Source: Planctomycetota bacterium
Lineage (GTDB): Bacteria > Planctomycetota > B15-G4
Direction: 5' to 3'
Assembly: GCA_003644265.1 (NCBI GenBank)
Contig: QNBX01000024.1
Span: 1-37,483, forward strand
Length of the DNA: 37,483 bases
In this document: positions 30,648 through 37,483 of the stretch, one piece after another
How positions within the stretch are numbered: the stretch's first letter is position 1
Layout: every line of letters begins with the position of its first letter
Program-made: the position numbers and the translations under genes
The notes under the pieces: model-generated
Told to the model about the DNA's origin: nothing
The model's database searches: none
The model's input: only the letters and a program-made list of their open reading frames with translations

Positions 30648-32624
30648 ATGATCCGTGTCGCCTACAGCCTGCTGGTGTTCAGCATCCTGGTTGCCTTGAC
30701 CCTTCCCGCGTCCGCACACGGCGGCATCTACGTCGTTCCGGGTGACGCGGGCAGCCCCTCGAGCGCCAAGGATGACCCGGCCGCGAGCCCCACCAACCCG
30801 GCGGGCGCGGCCGGCGTGGGGCCCGGCGCCGCCAGCGGCTCCGCTGGCTTCGGTCCCTCCACGAGGTCCAGCAGGGGCGGCAGCGGCCGGCTGGGAGGGC
30901 GCGGCAGCGGCCGGCGTGGCGCCCGCACCGGCGCCAGCGAGGCCCAGGCTGGTTGGAACAGCTGGGAGTTCTGGTGGAACGCCAACTCCGCACAGTACCT
31001 CTCGCTGCGCGGCCGGCTCGAGGTCAGCGGGGCCTCCACCGGCTTCATCGGCCTGCTCACGGGCAAGGGGCTGAGCCTGCGCGGCGCCGACGGTGTGCGG
31101 CCGGATCAGCGCATGGTGAGCGAGCTGATCGCGCCAGCGCTCACGAGCCTGACCGCCGAGCGCGCCGGGGACATCGCCGACTCGGCCGTGCTGGCCCTGG
31201 CGCGGGTGAGCGACCCGGCACAGGCCCCCGGCGCACTCGACGCCCTGCTGCCACAGCTGGCGCACGCCGAGCTCTCGGTGCGCTCGTCCGCCGCGCTGGC
31301 GCTGGGCGTGCTGGGCGATGTCCGGGCCGAGGCCGCGCTGGTCGAGCTGGCGCGCGACAGCTCACACGGTCGGCAGCTCGTGGGCGGCGGCCACGTCTCC
31401 TCGCTGGTGCGCTGCTTCTCGGCCCTGTCCCTGGGCATGCTGGGCGGGGACGAGGGCATCGGCTGCCTGGTCGGCCTGACGAGCGACCTGGGGCCGAGCG
31501 AGCGCGAGCTGAGCGTGGCTGCGTGCATGGGCCTGAGCCAGATCCCGAGCGAGCACCCGCGCGCCGGGATGATCATGGACGCCGCCAAGGCGCGCCTGGC
31601 CGACCGCTACACCGACCCGCTACTCAAGGCCCATCTGGTGACGCTGCTGGCCAAGCTGGGCGGGCAGCCGCGCGTGCCCGAGCTGGTCGACCTGCTCGAA
31701 GACCGCGACACGGACCCGATCGTGCGGCAGTCCGTCGCGCTGGCGCTGGGGCGCGTGGCCGCCGTGACGCAGCCGCGCGCGGTCGAGCGGCTGCAGCAGC
31801 TGATCGAAAGCGAGCGCGATGCCCTCACGCGGCAGCTCGCCATCCTGGCCCTGGGGCGCATGGGTGGCCGGGACCAGCAGCCTGCCGAGCACGGTGAGGC
31901 TCACGCGGCCATTGAGGCCATGCTCACGCGCGAGCTGGCGGGCAAGGGCAAGCAGAGCGCGCAGCGTTCGTGGGCGGGCCTGGCCGCGGCGCTCTATGCG
32001 CGCGGCGGCGGCGACGCCAAGCACGGCGCTGGCACGCCCCGCAGCGACCGCCTGGTGGCGCGCCTGGCCGCGGCCTACGAGCGCGAATCCGACCCGGCCC
32101 ACCGCGGCGCGTTCGCCGTGGCGCTCGGTCTGGCCGGCGCCCGCAGCGCGGGGCCCCAGCTCGCGCAGGACCTGCGCACGCAGCACGACGACGGCTTGCG
32201 CGGCCACCTCGCCATCGCGCTGGGCCTGCTGGGCGAGCGCGAGGCGGAGGACGACCTGATGCGCCTGTGCAGCGCCGATCGCACCGCGCCCACGCTGCGA
32301 CGCAAGGCCGCCACCGGCCTGGGCCTGATGGGTCGACGCGACGCGGTGCCGGCCCTGGTGCGCGTGCTCACGCAGGCCGGCACCCTGGGCGAGAGCGCCG
32401 GCGCGGCCGCGGCCCTGGGCTTGATGGGCGATCGCGACGCGGTCGACCCCCTCGTGGGTCGCGCCACGGACACCTCGGCCGGAGCGCTCAGCCGAGGCTT
32501 CGCCGTGGCCGCCCTGGGCCTGCTGGCGGAGCGCGGGCGCCTGCCCTTTCACGCGGCGCTGCTGGCCGACGCCCACTACCTCGCACGCACCGATGCCCTG
32601 ACCGAGCTGATGGACCTGCTCTGA
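30648..32624 (+). CDS. secreted HEAT-repeat protein
   Basis: A 658-residue exported protein. The ATG at 30648 has GGAG six bases upstream and starts a signal peptide (MIRVAYSLLVFSILVALTLP). A Gly/Ser/Arg-rich linker (about residues 35-97) leads to the segment WNSWEFWWNANSAQYLSLRG, which often precedes HEAT repeats in planctomycete proteins as far as I recall. From about residue 140 to the end there are many HEAT-like helix pairs, such as SVRSSAALALGVLGDVRAEA, DPIVRQSVALALGRVA, RKAATGLGLMGRRDAVPALV and GAAAALGLMGDRDAVDPLV. HEAT arrays act as binding scaffolds; the partner is unknown. The next gene follows 110 bases later. Confidence 0.85.
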   Translation: MIRVAYSLLVFSILVALTLPASAHGGIYVVPGDAGSPSSAKDDPAASPTNPAGAAGVGPGAASGSAGFGPSTRSSRGGSGRLGGRGSGRRGARTGASEAQAGWNSWEFWWNANSAQYLSLRGRLEVSGASTGFIGLLTGKGLSLRGADGVRPDQRMVSELIAPALTSLTAERAGDIADSAVLALARVSDPAQAPGALDALLPQLAHAELSVRSSAALALGVLGDVRAEAALVELARDSSHGRQLVGGGHVSSLVRCFSALSLGMLGGDEGIGCLVGLTSDLGPSERELSVAACMGLSQIPSEHPRAGMIMDAAKARLADRYTDPLLKAHLVTLLAKLGGQPRVPELVDLLEDRDTDPIVRQSVALALGRVAAVTQPRAVERLQQLIESERDALTRQLAILALGRMGGRDQQPAEHGEAHAAIEAMLTRELAGKGKQSAQRSWAGLAAALYARGGGDAKHGAGTPRSDRLVARLAAAYERESDPAHRGAFAVALGLAGARSAGPQLAQDLRTQHDDGLRGHLAIALGLLGEREAEDDLMRLCSADRTAPTLRRKAATGLGLMGRRDAVPALVRVLTQAGTLGESAGAAAALGLMGDRDAVDPLVGRATDTSAGALSRGFAVAALGLLAERGRLPFHAALLADAHYLARTDALTELMDLL

Positions 32625-32734
32625 GACGCACGCGAGCACGCGCTGATGTGGCGCGAGCAGGAAGGAGAGTAGAGTCACGGAGCGCGGCGTCCGCTGGTCG
32701 CCCCGCTGCCCCGCGCTCCCGGCCGGACTCCCGC

Positions 32735-33187
32735 GTGCTCACGCTCTTCGTCGATGCCGACAGCTGCCCGGTCAAGGACGAGGTCTACCGCGTGGCGTAC
32801 CGCTACGCGCTGAACGTCCGCGTGGTGGCCAACCAGTCCATCCAGGTGCCGGACGGGGACGCGTTCCAGTTGGTGTTGGTCGAGGATCGCTTCGACGCAG
32901 CGGACGACTGGATCGCCGAGCACGCCGGTGCCGGTGACATCGTCGTCACGGCCGACATCCTGCTGGCAGCGCGCTGCCTCGAGCTGGGGTCGAGAGTGCT
33001 CGGGCCCCGCGGGCGCGTGTTCAAGGACGAGTCCATCGGCGAGGCGCTCGCGGCCCGCGAGGCCCAGGCCTACCTGCGCGAGATGGGCGTGCAGGGCGGC
33101 GGCCCAGCGCCGTTCCAGGAGCGCGACCGCTCACGCTTCCTGCAGCGCCTCGACGAGCTGGTCCAGGCCGTGCGCAGAGGGCGCTGA
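32735..33187 (+). CDS. YaiI/UPF0178 (DUF188) family protein
   Basis: A 150-residue protein of the DUF188 family, close to the 152 residues of E. coli YaiI, with a PIN-like fold. Family marks are the N-terminal FVDADSCPVKDEVYRVA, VRVVANQSI, DIVVTADILLAARCLELG and FKDESIGEALAARE. The long upstream open frame is an out-of-frame shadow of the HEAT gene; the GTG at 32735 begins exactly where the family begins. A TAGAGT -10-like element lies at 32670-32675. The biochemical role of the family is not established. Confidence 0.92.
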   Translation: MLTLFVDADSCPVKDEVYRVAYRYALNVRVVANQSIQVPDGDAFQLVLVEDRFDAADDWIAEHAGAGDIVVTADILLAARCLELGSRVLGPRGRVFKDESIGEALAAREAQAYLREMGVQGGGPAPFQERDRSRFLQRLDELVQAVRRGR

Positions 33188-33262
33188 AGCGCGTGCAGGT
33201 CCAGACTCTGCGCCGCTGGCACGGAAGCACGCAGGCCTCGAGCTGCAACTTGAGGGCTGCGG

Positions 33263-34813
33263 CTACTCCTCAAGCAGCAGGTGGTGCCAGATCGTGATCG
33301 ACTTGCGCGCGCCTGTGTCATCGGCGCCTCCGTCCCAGAGCGCGAAGGCGGCCGAGACGATGTCACCCGGACCCAAAGCGAAGCCCTCGTCGGCCGCGCT
33401 CAGCTCGCGGTAGAGCACGACGCTCCAGCCCTGGCCGTCGCGCAGACCCCGCCCGCGCGCGTCGAGCCGCGATGCGGTCACGCCGTGCAGCTCTCCCGGG
33501 CCGTTGGCGCTGGCTTCGCGCACCGGCCAGCGTGCCTCCAGGCCGTGACCGAGGCTGGCCAAATCGCTGCCATCGCTGCGGCGCGGGCGCTCGCCCCCGG
33601 GTCCCGGTGCTCCCGGCGAGAGCACCGGCCGCGCCGCCTGCGCGCCGGGCAGCTCGCGCTGCCAGGATGCCCTCCACTGCAAGATGGCCACGGAGGCGTC
33701 GTCCGCTCCCATGCCGAAGAACGGTGGGTCGAGCAGGGGCGAGAGCTGAACCGCCACGCCGTCGTCCGGCACCAGCCCGTCCGCTGAGTCGTCGCGCAGC
33801 TCGTCGGGCCATTCCAGGCGCAGGGCCAGACGCTGGCCGTCATGCAACGCGCGCACGCGGATGCCCTCCGGGAAGTCACGGCGCCACTGCAGCGGCATGA
33901 GCGGCACAAAAACCTCGGGCGCGCGCCGCCAGTCCGCCTCGTGGGCATGGGCATCGAGCCGGCCGTCCACGCGCAGCGCCGTGATCAGGCGCCGCCGCTG
34001 ACGCAGGTGCTCCTGCACGCCGGGCTCGATCAGCGCCTGCAGATAGTGCACCACCGCCCACAGGTCCGCGTCAGAGAGCTGCACCGCCGGCATGGGTGTA
34101 CCGGGCATGCCCAGGCGGATGCGGCGCGCCAGGTCGTCGCTCGCGCTGCCGCCCTTGAACAGGCCCCGGGTGAAGTCCCGGGCCAGGATCGGCAAACCAC
34201 GATTGTCGACGAAGTCATGGCGCAAGGCGCCGCGCCCGTCGGCATCGTGACAGTGGGCGCAGGTGCGCATGAACACCTCGCGCCCGCGCGTCATGGTCAG
34301 CGGCGTGCGCCGCGGTTCGGGCGGCAACTCGAGCCGCACGCCGGGGTCGAGCAGCTCCAAGGCGTGCTCGATGGACCTGCCGTGCGCGCGCTCCCCGTCC
34401 CCGCGCTCGTCACCCATGCGCTCGTCACCCATGCGCCCGAGCAACAGCATGTGCCGCACGGCCGCCACGAGGTCGCGCAGGTCCGCCTCGGCGAGGTGCC
34501 CGAAGGCGGGCATGGCCGTACCCGGCATGCCGTCGCGCAGCACCTGCATGAAATCCTCGTCATGCGGCATGGAGTGGGTGGTCGAGACGATCTTGAAGGT
34601 GCCCTCGCCGAAGGCCCGCGGGCGCGGCCGCAACAGGTCCGCCACGAAGCCCGTGGCGTCGCCGTCCGCCCCGTGGCACGGCGCGCAGTGCCGGGCAAAC
34701 AGCTCCAGTCCGCGGGAGAGCTTCGGCGGCGTGAACGACGTGTCCTGCGCGCGAACCGGGAGCGCGAAGCCACACAGCGCGACGCAGGACAGCAGCGTGA
34801 TCAGCCGGGACAT
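33263..34813 (-). CDS. periplasmic diheme cytochrome c with ethylbenzene-dehydrogenase-type heme b domain
   Basis: A 516-residue exported protein with a signal peptide ending near ALPVRAQ. Two cytochrome c domains follow: CAPCH (43-47, Met ligand in GMPGTAMPAFG) and CAHCH (185-189, Met ligand in GMPGTPMPAVQ). Residues about 265-516 resemble the EB_dh heme b domain found in ethylbenzene/DMSO-type dehydrogenases and NarC-like proteins (ALHDGQRLALRLEWPDE, FALGPGDIVSAAFALWDGG, KSITIWHHLLLEE). It probably passes electrons in the periplasm; no molybdo-enzyme partner is in the window. The linker between the hemes contains the duplicated RMGDE. The start is ATG at 34813. Cytochrome part certain, EB_dh part good. 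Confidence 0.88.
   Translation of the reverse strand: MSRLITLLSCVALCGFALPVRAQDTSFTPPKLSRGLELFARHCAPCHGADGDATGFVADLLRPRPRAFGEGTFKIVSTTHSMPHDEDFMQVLRDGMPGTAMPAFGHLAEADLRDLVAAVRHMLLLGRMGDERMGDERGDGERAHGRSIEHALELLDPGVRLELPPEPRRTPLTMTRGREVFMRTCAHCHDADGRGALRHDFVDNRGLPILARDFTRGLFKGGSASDDLARRIRLGMPGTPMPAVQLSDADLWAVVHYLQALIEPGVQEHLRQRRRLITALRVDGRLDAHAHEADWRRAPEVFVPLMPLQWRRDFPEGIRVRALHDGQRLALRLEWPDELRDDSADGLVPDDGVAVQLSPLLDPPFFGMGADDASVAILQWRASWQRELPGAQAARPVLSPGAPGPGGERPRRSDGSDLASLGHGLEARWPVREASANGPGELHGVTASRLDARGRGLRDGQGWSVVLYRELSAADEGFALGPGDIVSAAFALWDGGADDTGARKSITIWHHLLLEE
34404..34433. repeat. 15-bp perfect tandem duplication inside the cytochrome gene
   Basis: CGCTCGTCACCCATG occurs twice without a gap, at 34404-34418 and 34419-34433. 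On the coding strand it duplicates RMGDE in the linker between the two heme domains and keeps the frame. It may vary in copy number. Confidence 0.9.
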
Positions 34814-34876
34814 GGCCCTGCCTCCGCGAGTTCGCCCCCGCGCCCCGCCACGCGGCCGGACCTGAGGACTATCACC

Positions 34877-34885
34877 AGATTAGCA
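34877..34885 (-). promoter_or_regulatory. candidate extended -10 for the diheme cytochrome gene
   Basis: TGCTAATCT on the minus strand lies 64 bases before the start at 34813, inside an unusual AT-rich patch that also holds a T5 run (34890-34894). A second weak match, TGATAGTCC, is nearer the gene. Low confidence. Confidence 0.25.
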
Positions 34886-35081
34886 GGTCTTTTTCTAACC
34901 AGCCAGGGCGGCGCGCGTCGGCGCTCACGGCCTGCAGGAACAAGCTCAGGTGCTTGAGTACGGGGTCGTGGGGCAGCGGCGTGGGCAGGCTGCCGCTGAT
35001 GCCACGGGCCTGCGGCGGCCAGGGCCCGCTGATCCCAGGAACGCGTGGACTCCGAGGTGTCGGGTGCCGGAGAATCCCGGC

Positions 35082-36044
35082 ATGCCTGCCCCCGACGAGC
35101 CCCCCGCCGTTCCGCTGCCCGAGGGCGCCACGCCGCTGGACGCCACGGCCTACCTGGCCGCCGAGGGCTATCTGGACGAGCTGCTGGTGGAGCTGGGCGG
35201 GACGCGCGAGGTGCGCGCCGTGTATGGGCGGCTGGTGCTGGCCGACGGCCCGCCGCGCCCCGCCGCCTGGGCCGCCAACGTCTGGCTCGACCCGTGGACC
35301 TTGCCGGTGGCGTCCATCAACGCGGCTGCCCGGGCCCTGCGCTCCGTGCAGCGCAACTGGGCGCTGCACTCTGTGGCCTGCCACCGCCGCGCGGCCCTGG
35401 TGGCCCAGAAACTGCCCTCGGTCTCAGCGCGCCCGCTGGCCTTTCCGGCGCCGGCGCCCCGGGCGCCCCTGGGCTCGTTCAGCCTGCTGGACGAGCACAC
35501 GCTGCTGGCCTCCGCGCGCTGCAGCAGCCCTTTTCCCCACGGCGAAGCGCGCTTCGTGGAGGACCGGCAGGGCCCGCCCAGCCGCGCCTACCTCAAGCTG
35601 TGGGAGGCGCTCACGCGCTGCGGCCGCCACCCTCAGCCGGGCCAGCGCGTGGTCGATCTGGGCGCCAGCCCCGGCGGCTGGAGCTGGGTCTCGGCGGGGC
35701 TGGGGGCCTCGGTGCTGGCCGTCGACAAGGCCCCGCTCGACCCCGCCGTGGCCGCGCTGCCCGGCGTCGAGCAGCGCATCGAGTCCGCCTTCGCGCTGGA
35801 CCCCGCCGAACTGGGCCCCGTGGATTGGATGACCTGCGACGTGATCTGCTACCCGTCACGCCTGCTGAGCCTGGTGCAGCGCTGGCTCGAGTCGGGCAAC
35901 TGCAGCCACTTTGTCTGCACGGTCAAGTTCCAGGCCGAGACCGACCACGACGTGGCCCGCGCGCTGGCGTCACTGCCCGGCGCGCAGCTCGCGCACCTGC
36001 ATCACAACAAGCATGAGCTGACCTGGCTGCGCCTGGGCAACTGA
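35082..36044 (+). CDS. RlmM/FtsJ-like RNA 2'-O-methyltransferase
   Basis: A 320-residue methyltransferase of the RrmJ/FtsJ fold with an N-terminal extension, like RlmM, which methylates C2498 of 23S rRNA. SAM motif I is VVDLGASPGGW (190-200). The catalytic K-D-K-E set is visible: K172 (AYLKLWEAL), D253 (MTCDVICYP), K282 (CTVKFQAETDHD) and E312 (HNKHELTWL). KFQ.E.DHD and HNKHELTWL are particularly RlmM-like. The frame is open from 34950, but the ATG at 35082 has GGAG nine bases upstream. The usual THUMP-type N-terminal domain is shorter here (RlmM is ~360 residues), so the substrate could differ. It is convergent with the metallopeptidase gene. Confidence 0.85.
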   Translation: MPAPDEPPAVPLPEGATPLDATAYLAAEGYLDELLVELGGTREVRAVYGRLVLADGPPRPAAWAANVWLDPWTLPVASINAAARALRSVQRNWALHSVACHRRAALVAQKLPSVSARPLAFPAPAPRAPLGSFSLLDEHTLLASARCSSPFPHGEARFVEDRQGPPSRAYLKLWEALTRCGRHPQPGQRVVDLGASPGGWSWVSAGLGASVLAVDKAPLDPAVAALPGVEQRIESAFALDPAELGPVDWMTCDVICYPSRLLSLVQRWLESGNCSHFVCTVKFQAETDHDVARALASLPGAQLAHLHHNKHELTWLRLGN

Positions 36045-36088
36045 GCCGGGCACTCACCTACGTATCGCAGCTGCCCTCCGCCGCCGAT

Positions 36089-36105
36089 GCCCGCACGACG
36101 CGGGC
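36089..36105. terminator. hairpin between convergent genes
   Basis: GCCCGC (36089-36094) pairs with GCGGGC (36100-36105) around ACGAC, midway between the stops of the methyltransferase and the metallopeptidase. No T-run. Confidence 0.45.
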
Positions 36106-36114
36106 CGCCGCCTG

Positions 36115-37483
36115 TCACTTCACCTTGACAAGCGTCTTGTATGGGCCGCCGAACACGCTCTCTGGAATCACGGTCAGCACCAAGATGGTGTCCTCGGTAG
36201 CGACGATGTTCTTCCAGGTGATGGATGTGCCGGCCGCGTTGACAACCGGATCGTCCGGGGGCGCGACGGCGCCCTGGGCCAGACCCAGGTCGATGTCGAG
36301 CTGCGTACCCTTGATGCCCTTCAGCTTGATGGTCGTGGCCTGGCCGGCCGACACGGCAATACCCACCGAGTGATTGCTGATACCGGGCATGAGCATCGAC
36401 TTGTAGCCCAGCTTGCCCCCGCCCGAGAGGTCGGCCAACCACCAGCTGCCCGCGGTGATGTCGCCTACGGCGCCAAGTTCCATGGCGGCGCCCAGCGCCT
36501 TGCCCACTAGGCGGGAGGGCAGCTTCTCGGCCACGCCGTCAAGCAGCGCCCAGAGCGCCACGGCGAAGTAGGCCTGGTAAGCCTCCAGGGCGTTGTCAGG
36601 CGTGACCGTCTGGATGCCGACCTCGTCGGTGGACTGCGGGAACGAGAACAGCGCGTCGGCGATGGCGGCGTCGCCCTTCTTGCGCCCCAGCGCCTTGCCC
36701 ACGCGGTAGAGGCTGCCGCCGAAGATGATGCCGGCCTCGTGCTCCTCGGGCAGACCACCCTGGCCCAACATCTGGAACAGGTCGTCCGGCATGCGGCGGA
36801 CCTCGGAGAGATCACGCATGCAGTCCCCGCTGAGCCCCAGCTTGGGACCGAGTGACGTCATGAACTGAGCGCCCACGCAGGGCGTCTTGTGCATGCTCGC
36901 CGCAAAGTAGTCAGCCACGGCCTCGCTGAGCGCCCTCGGAGGCGTGTCGAGCTCGTTGGAACCGAAGCCCAGTCCGAACTTGCCGACCACGCCATGCGTG
37001 AACTCATGCGACACGATCGTGGGGTCCCGGCTGAAATCGTCCTGGAAGTCGTTGGTGTCCACGTCGACATCGCCAAAGGCGAAGTACCCGGGGCCGTGCC
37101 CCAGACCCAGATCGCCGCTCGTGAAGAAGGCGTTGATCAGACCCTCCACGTTCACCACGACGGGGACCGAGTAGTCGATGGCCAGCGGACCGAACACCTT
37201 CTCCAGGTAGCGTGCCGTGGTGGTCATCCAGTGGTAGGTGTTGGTGTGATCGAACGACTGTCCCGCCGCGTCCGGGTTGGAGACGTCACCCAGCCCCTGG
37301 GGATCATCCGTGAAGCTGCGCCAGTCGTGCTTGGCGTTGAAGAGGATGGCGTCGGCGACCTGGGCCACGGGCTTGTCATCGATCAGGGCCACCCAGCGGC
37401 CGAACAGGAAGCCGTCCTCGGCCAGGCCTGTGACCACGCTCTCCCGGGAGACCTCGGCGAGCCTGCCGTTGGAGGCCTTGCCC
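36115..37483 (-). CDS. zinc metallopeptidase, M4/M36-like, with C-terminal beta domain (partial)
   Basis: A gluzincin-type peptidase. HEFTH (nucleotides 36994-37008) supplies two zinc His ligands and the catalytic Glu, and ALSEAVADYF, about 23 residues later, supplies the Glu ligand, as in thermolysin-like M4 and fungalysin M36 enzymes. GGSLYRVGKALG further on matches the region near the second catalytic His of M4. The C-terminal ~100 residues (SVGIAVSAGQATTIKLKGIKG and onward) resemble a pre-peptidase C-terminal beta sandwich. The frame runs past the right edge of the window without a stop (GTG 37437 is internal), so the signal peptide and propeptide are missing. Probably secreted. Confidence 0.85.
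   Translation of the reverse strand, partial: GKASNGRLAEVSRESVVTGLAEDGFLFGRWVALIDDKPVAQVADAILFNAKHDWRSFTDDPQGLGDVSNPDAAGQSFDHTNTYHWMTTTARYLEKVFGPLAIDYSVPVVVNVEGLINAFFTSGDLGLGHGPGYFAFGDVDVDTNDFQDDFSRDPTIVSHEFTHGVVGKFGLGFGSNELDTPPRALSEAVADYFAASMHKTPCVGAQFMTSLGPKLGLSGDCMRDLSEVRRMPDDLFQMLGQGGLPEEHEAGIIFGGSLYRVGKALGRKKGDAAIADALFSFPQSTDEVGIQTVTPDNALEAYQAYFAVALWALLDGVAEKLPSRLVGKALGAAMELGAVGDITAGSWWLADLSGGGKLGYKSMLMPGISNHSVGIAVSAGQATTIKLKGIKGTQLDIDLGLAQGAVAPPDDPVVNAAGTSITWKNIVATEDTILVLTVIPESVFGGPYKTLVKVK

Noticed and set aside
1..37483. CRISPR array, insertion sequence, phage or integrase genes
   Set aside because: No regularly spaced repeats, transposase motifs, terminal repeats or phage-type genes were seen.

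Overview
The window is very GC-rich (roughly 70% by eye), gene-dense, and shows no tRNA, rRNA, CRISPR array or insertion sequence that I could recognise. I count 31 protein genes, one possible 26-codon leader ORF and one apparent gene remnant. The best guess for the source is a Gram-negative environmental bacterium of the Planctomycetota. This is inference from style: three secreted proteins end in the same C-terminal module, which I know from planctomycete genomes, and there are a secreted beta-helix protein, a secreted HEAT-repeat protein and several multiheme or fused cytochromes. Many starts are GTG, and a Shine-Dalgarno sequence is present before some genes and absent before others.

Layout. 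1-5106: a partial DTW-domain tRNA modification gene (minus), then a diheme NorC-like cytochrome overlapping a NorB-like heme-copper oxidase-superfamily subunit with altered metal ligands, then a secreted five-heme cytochrome. 5107-5466: a decayed minus-strand reading frame and inverted repeats. 5467-8953: an FMN nitronate-monooxygenase-like enzyme, a GNAT domain fused to what looks like a catalytically dead site-2-protease membrane domain (minus), and a small secreted protein. 9098-13185 (minus): a tightly packed four-gene operon of coiled-coil/zinc-ribbon membrane protein, ABC ATPase, LolA-like protein and FtsX/LolC-type permease. 13350-15345: a secreted protein with the shared C-terminal module, divergent from a membrane protein that has a good sigma70-type promoter. 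15430-17408 (minus): hflK-hflC. 17608-21656: possible leader ORF, methyltransferase, DegT aminotransferase, LegB-like sugar-nucleotide dehydratase and GT4 glycosyltransferase, mostly translationally coupled. 21674-26697: spermidine-synthase-like protein, an unknown protein, an RhlE-like DEAD-box helicase and an AlkC/AlkD-type DNA alkylation repair protein. 26933-33187: a hybrid histidine kinase, a secreted beta-helix protein, a secreted HEAT-repeat protein and a YaiI/DUF188 protein. 33263-37483: a diheme cytochrome with an ethylbenzene-dehydrogenase-type domain, an RlmM/FtsJ-like 2'-O-methyltransferase and a partial M4/M36-like metallopeptidase.

Functional themes are: periplasmic electron transfer, with possible nitrogen-oxide or oxygen chemistry (NorC/NorB-like pair, five-heme cytochrome, EB_dh cytochrome); envelope biogenesis and export (Lol-like operon, HflKC, glycan cluster, secreted proteins with a common C-terminal module); and RNA or DNA maintenance (DTW, RlmM-like, DEAD-box, AlkC/D). 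The most unusual items are the NorB-like protein, whose ungapped ligand positions read Cys/His/His for FeB and His/Met for the low-spin heme, and the GNAT-pseudoprotease fusion.
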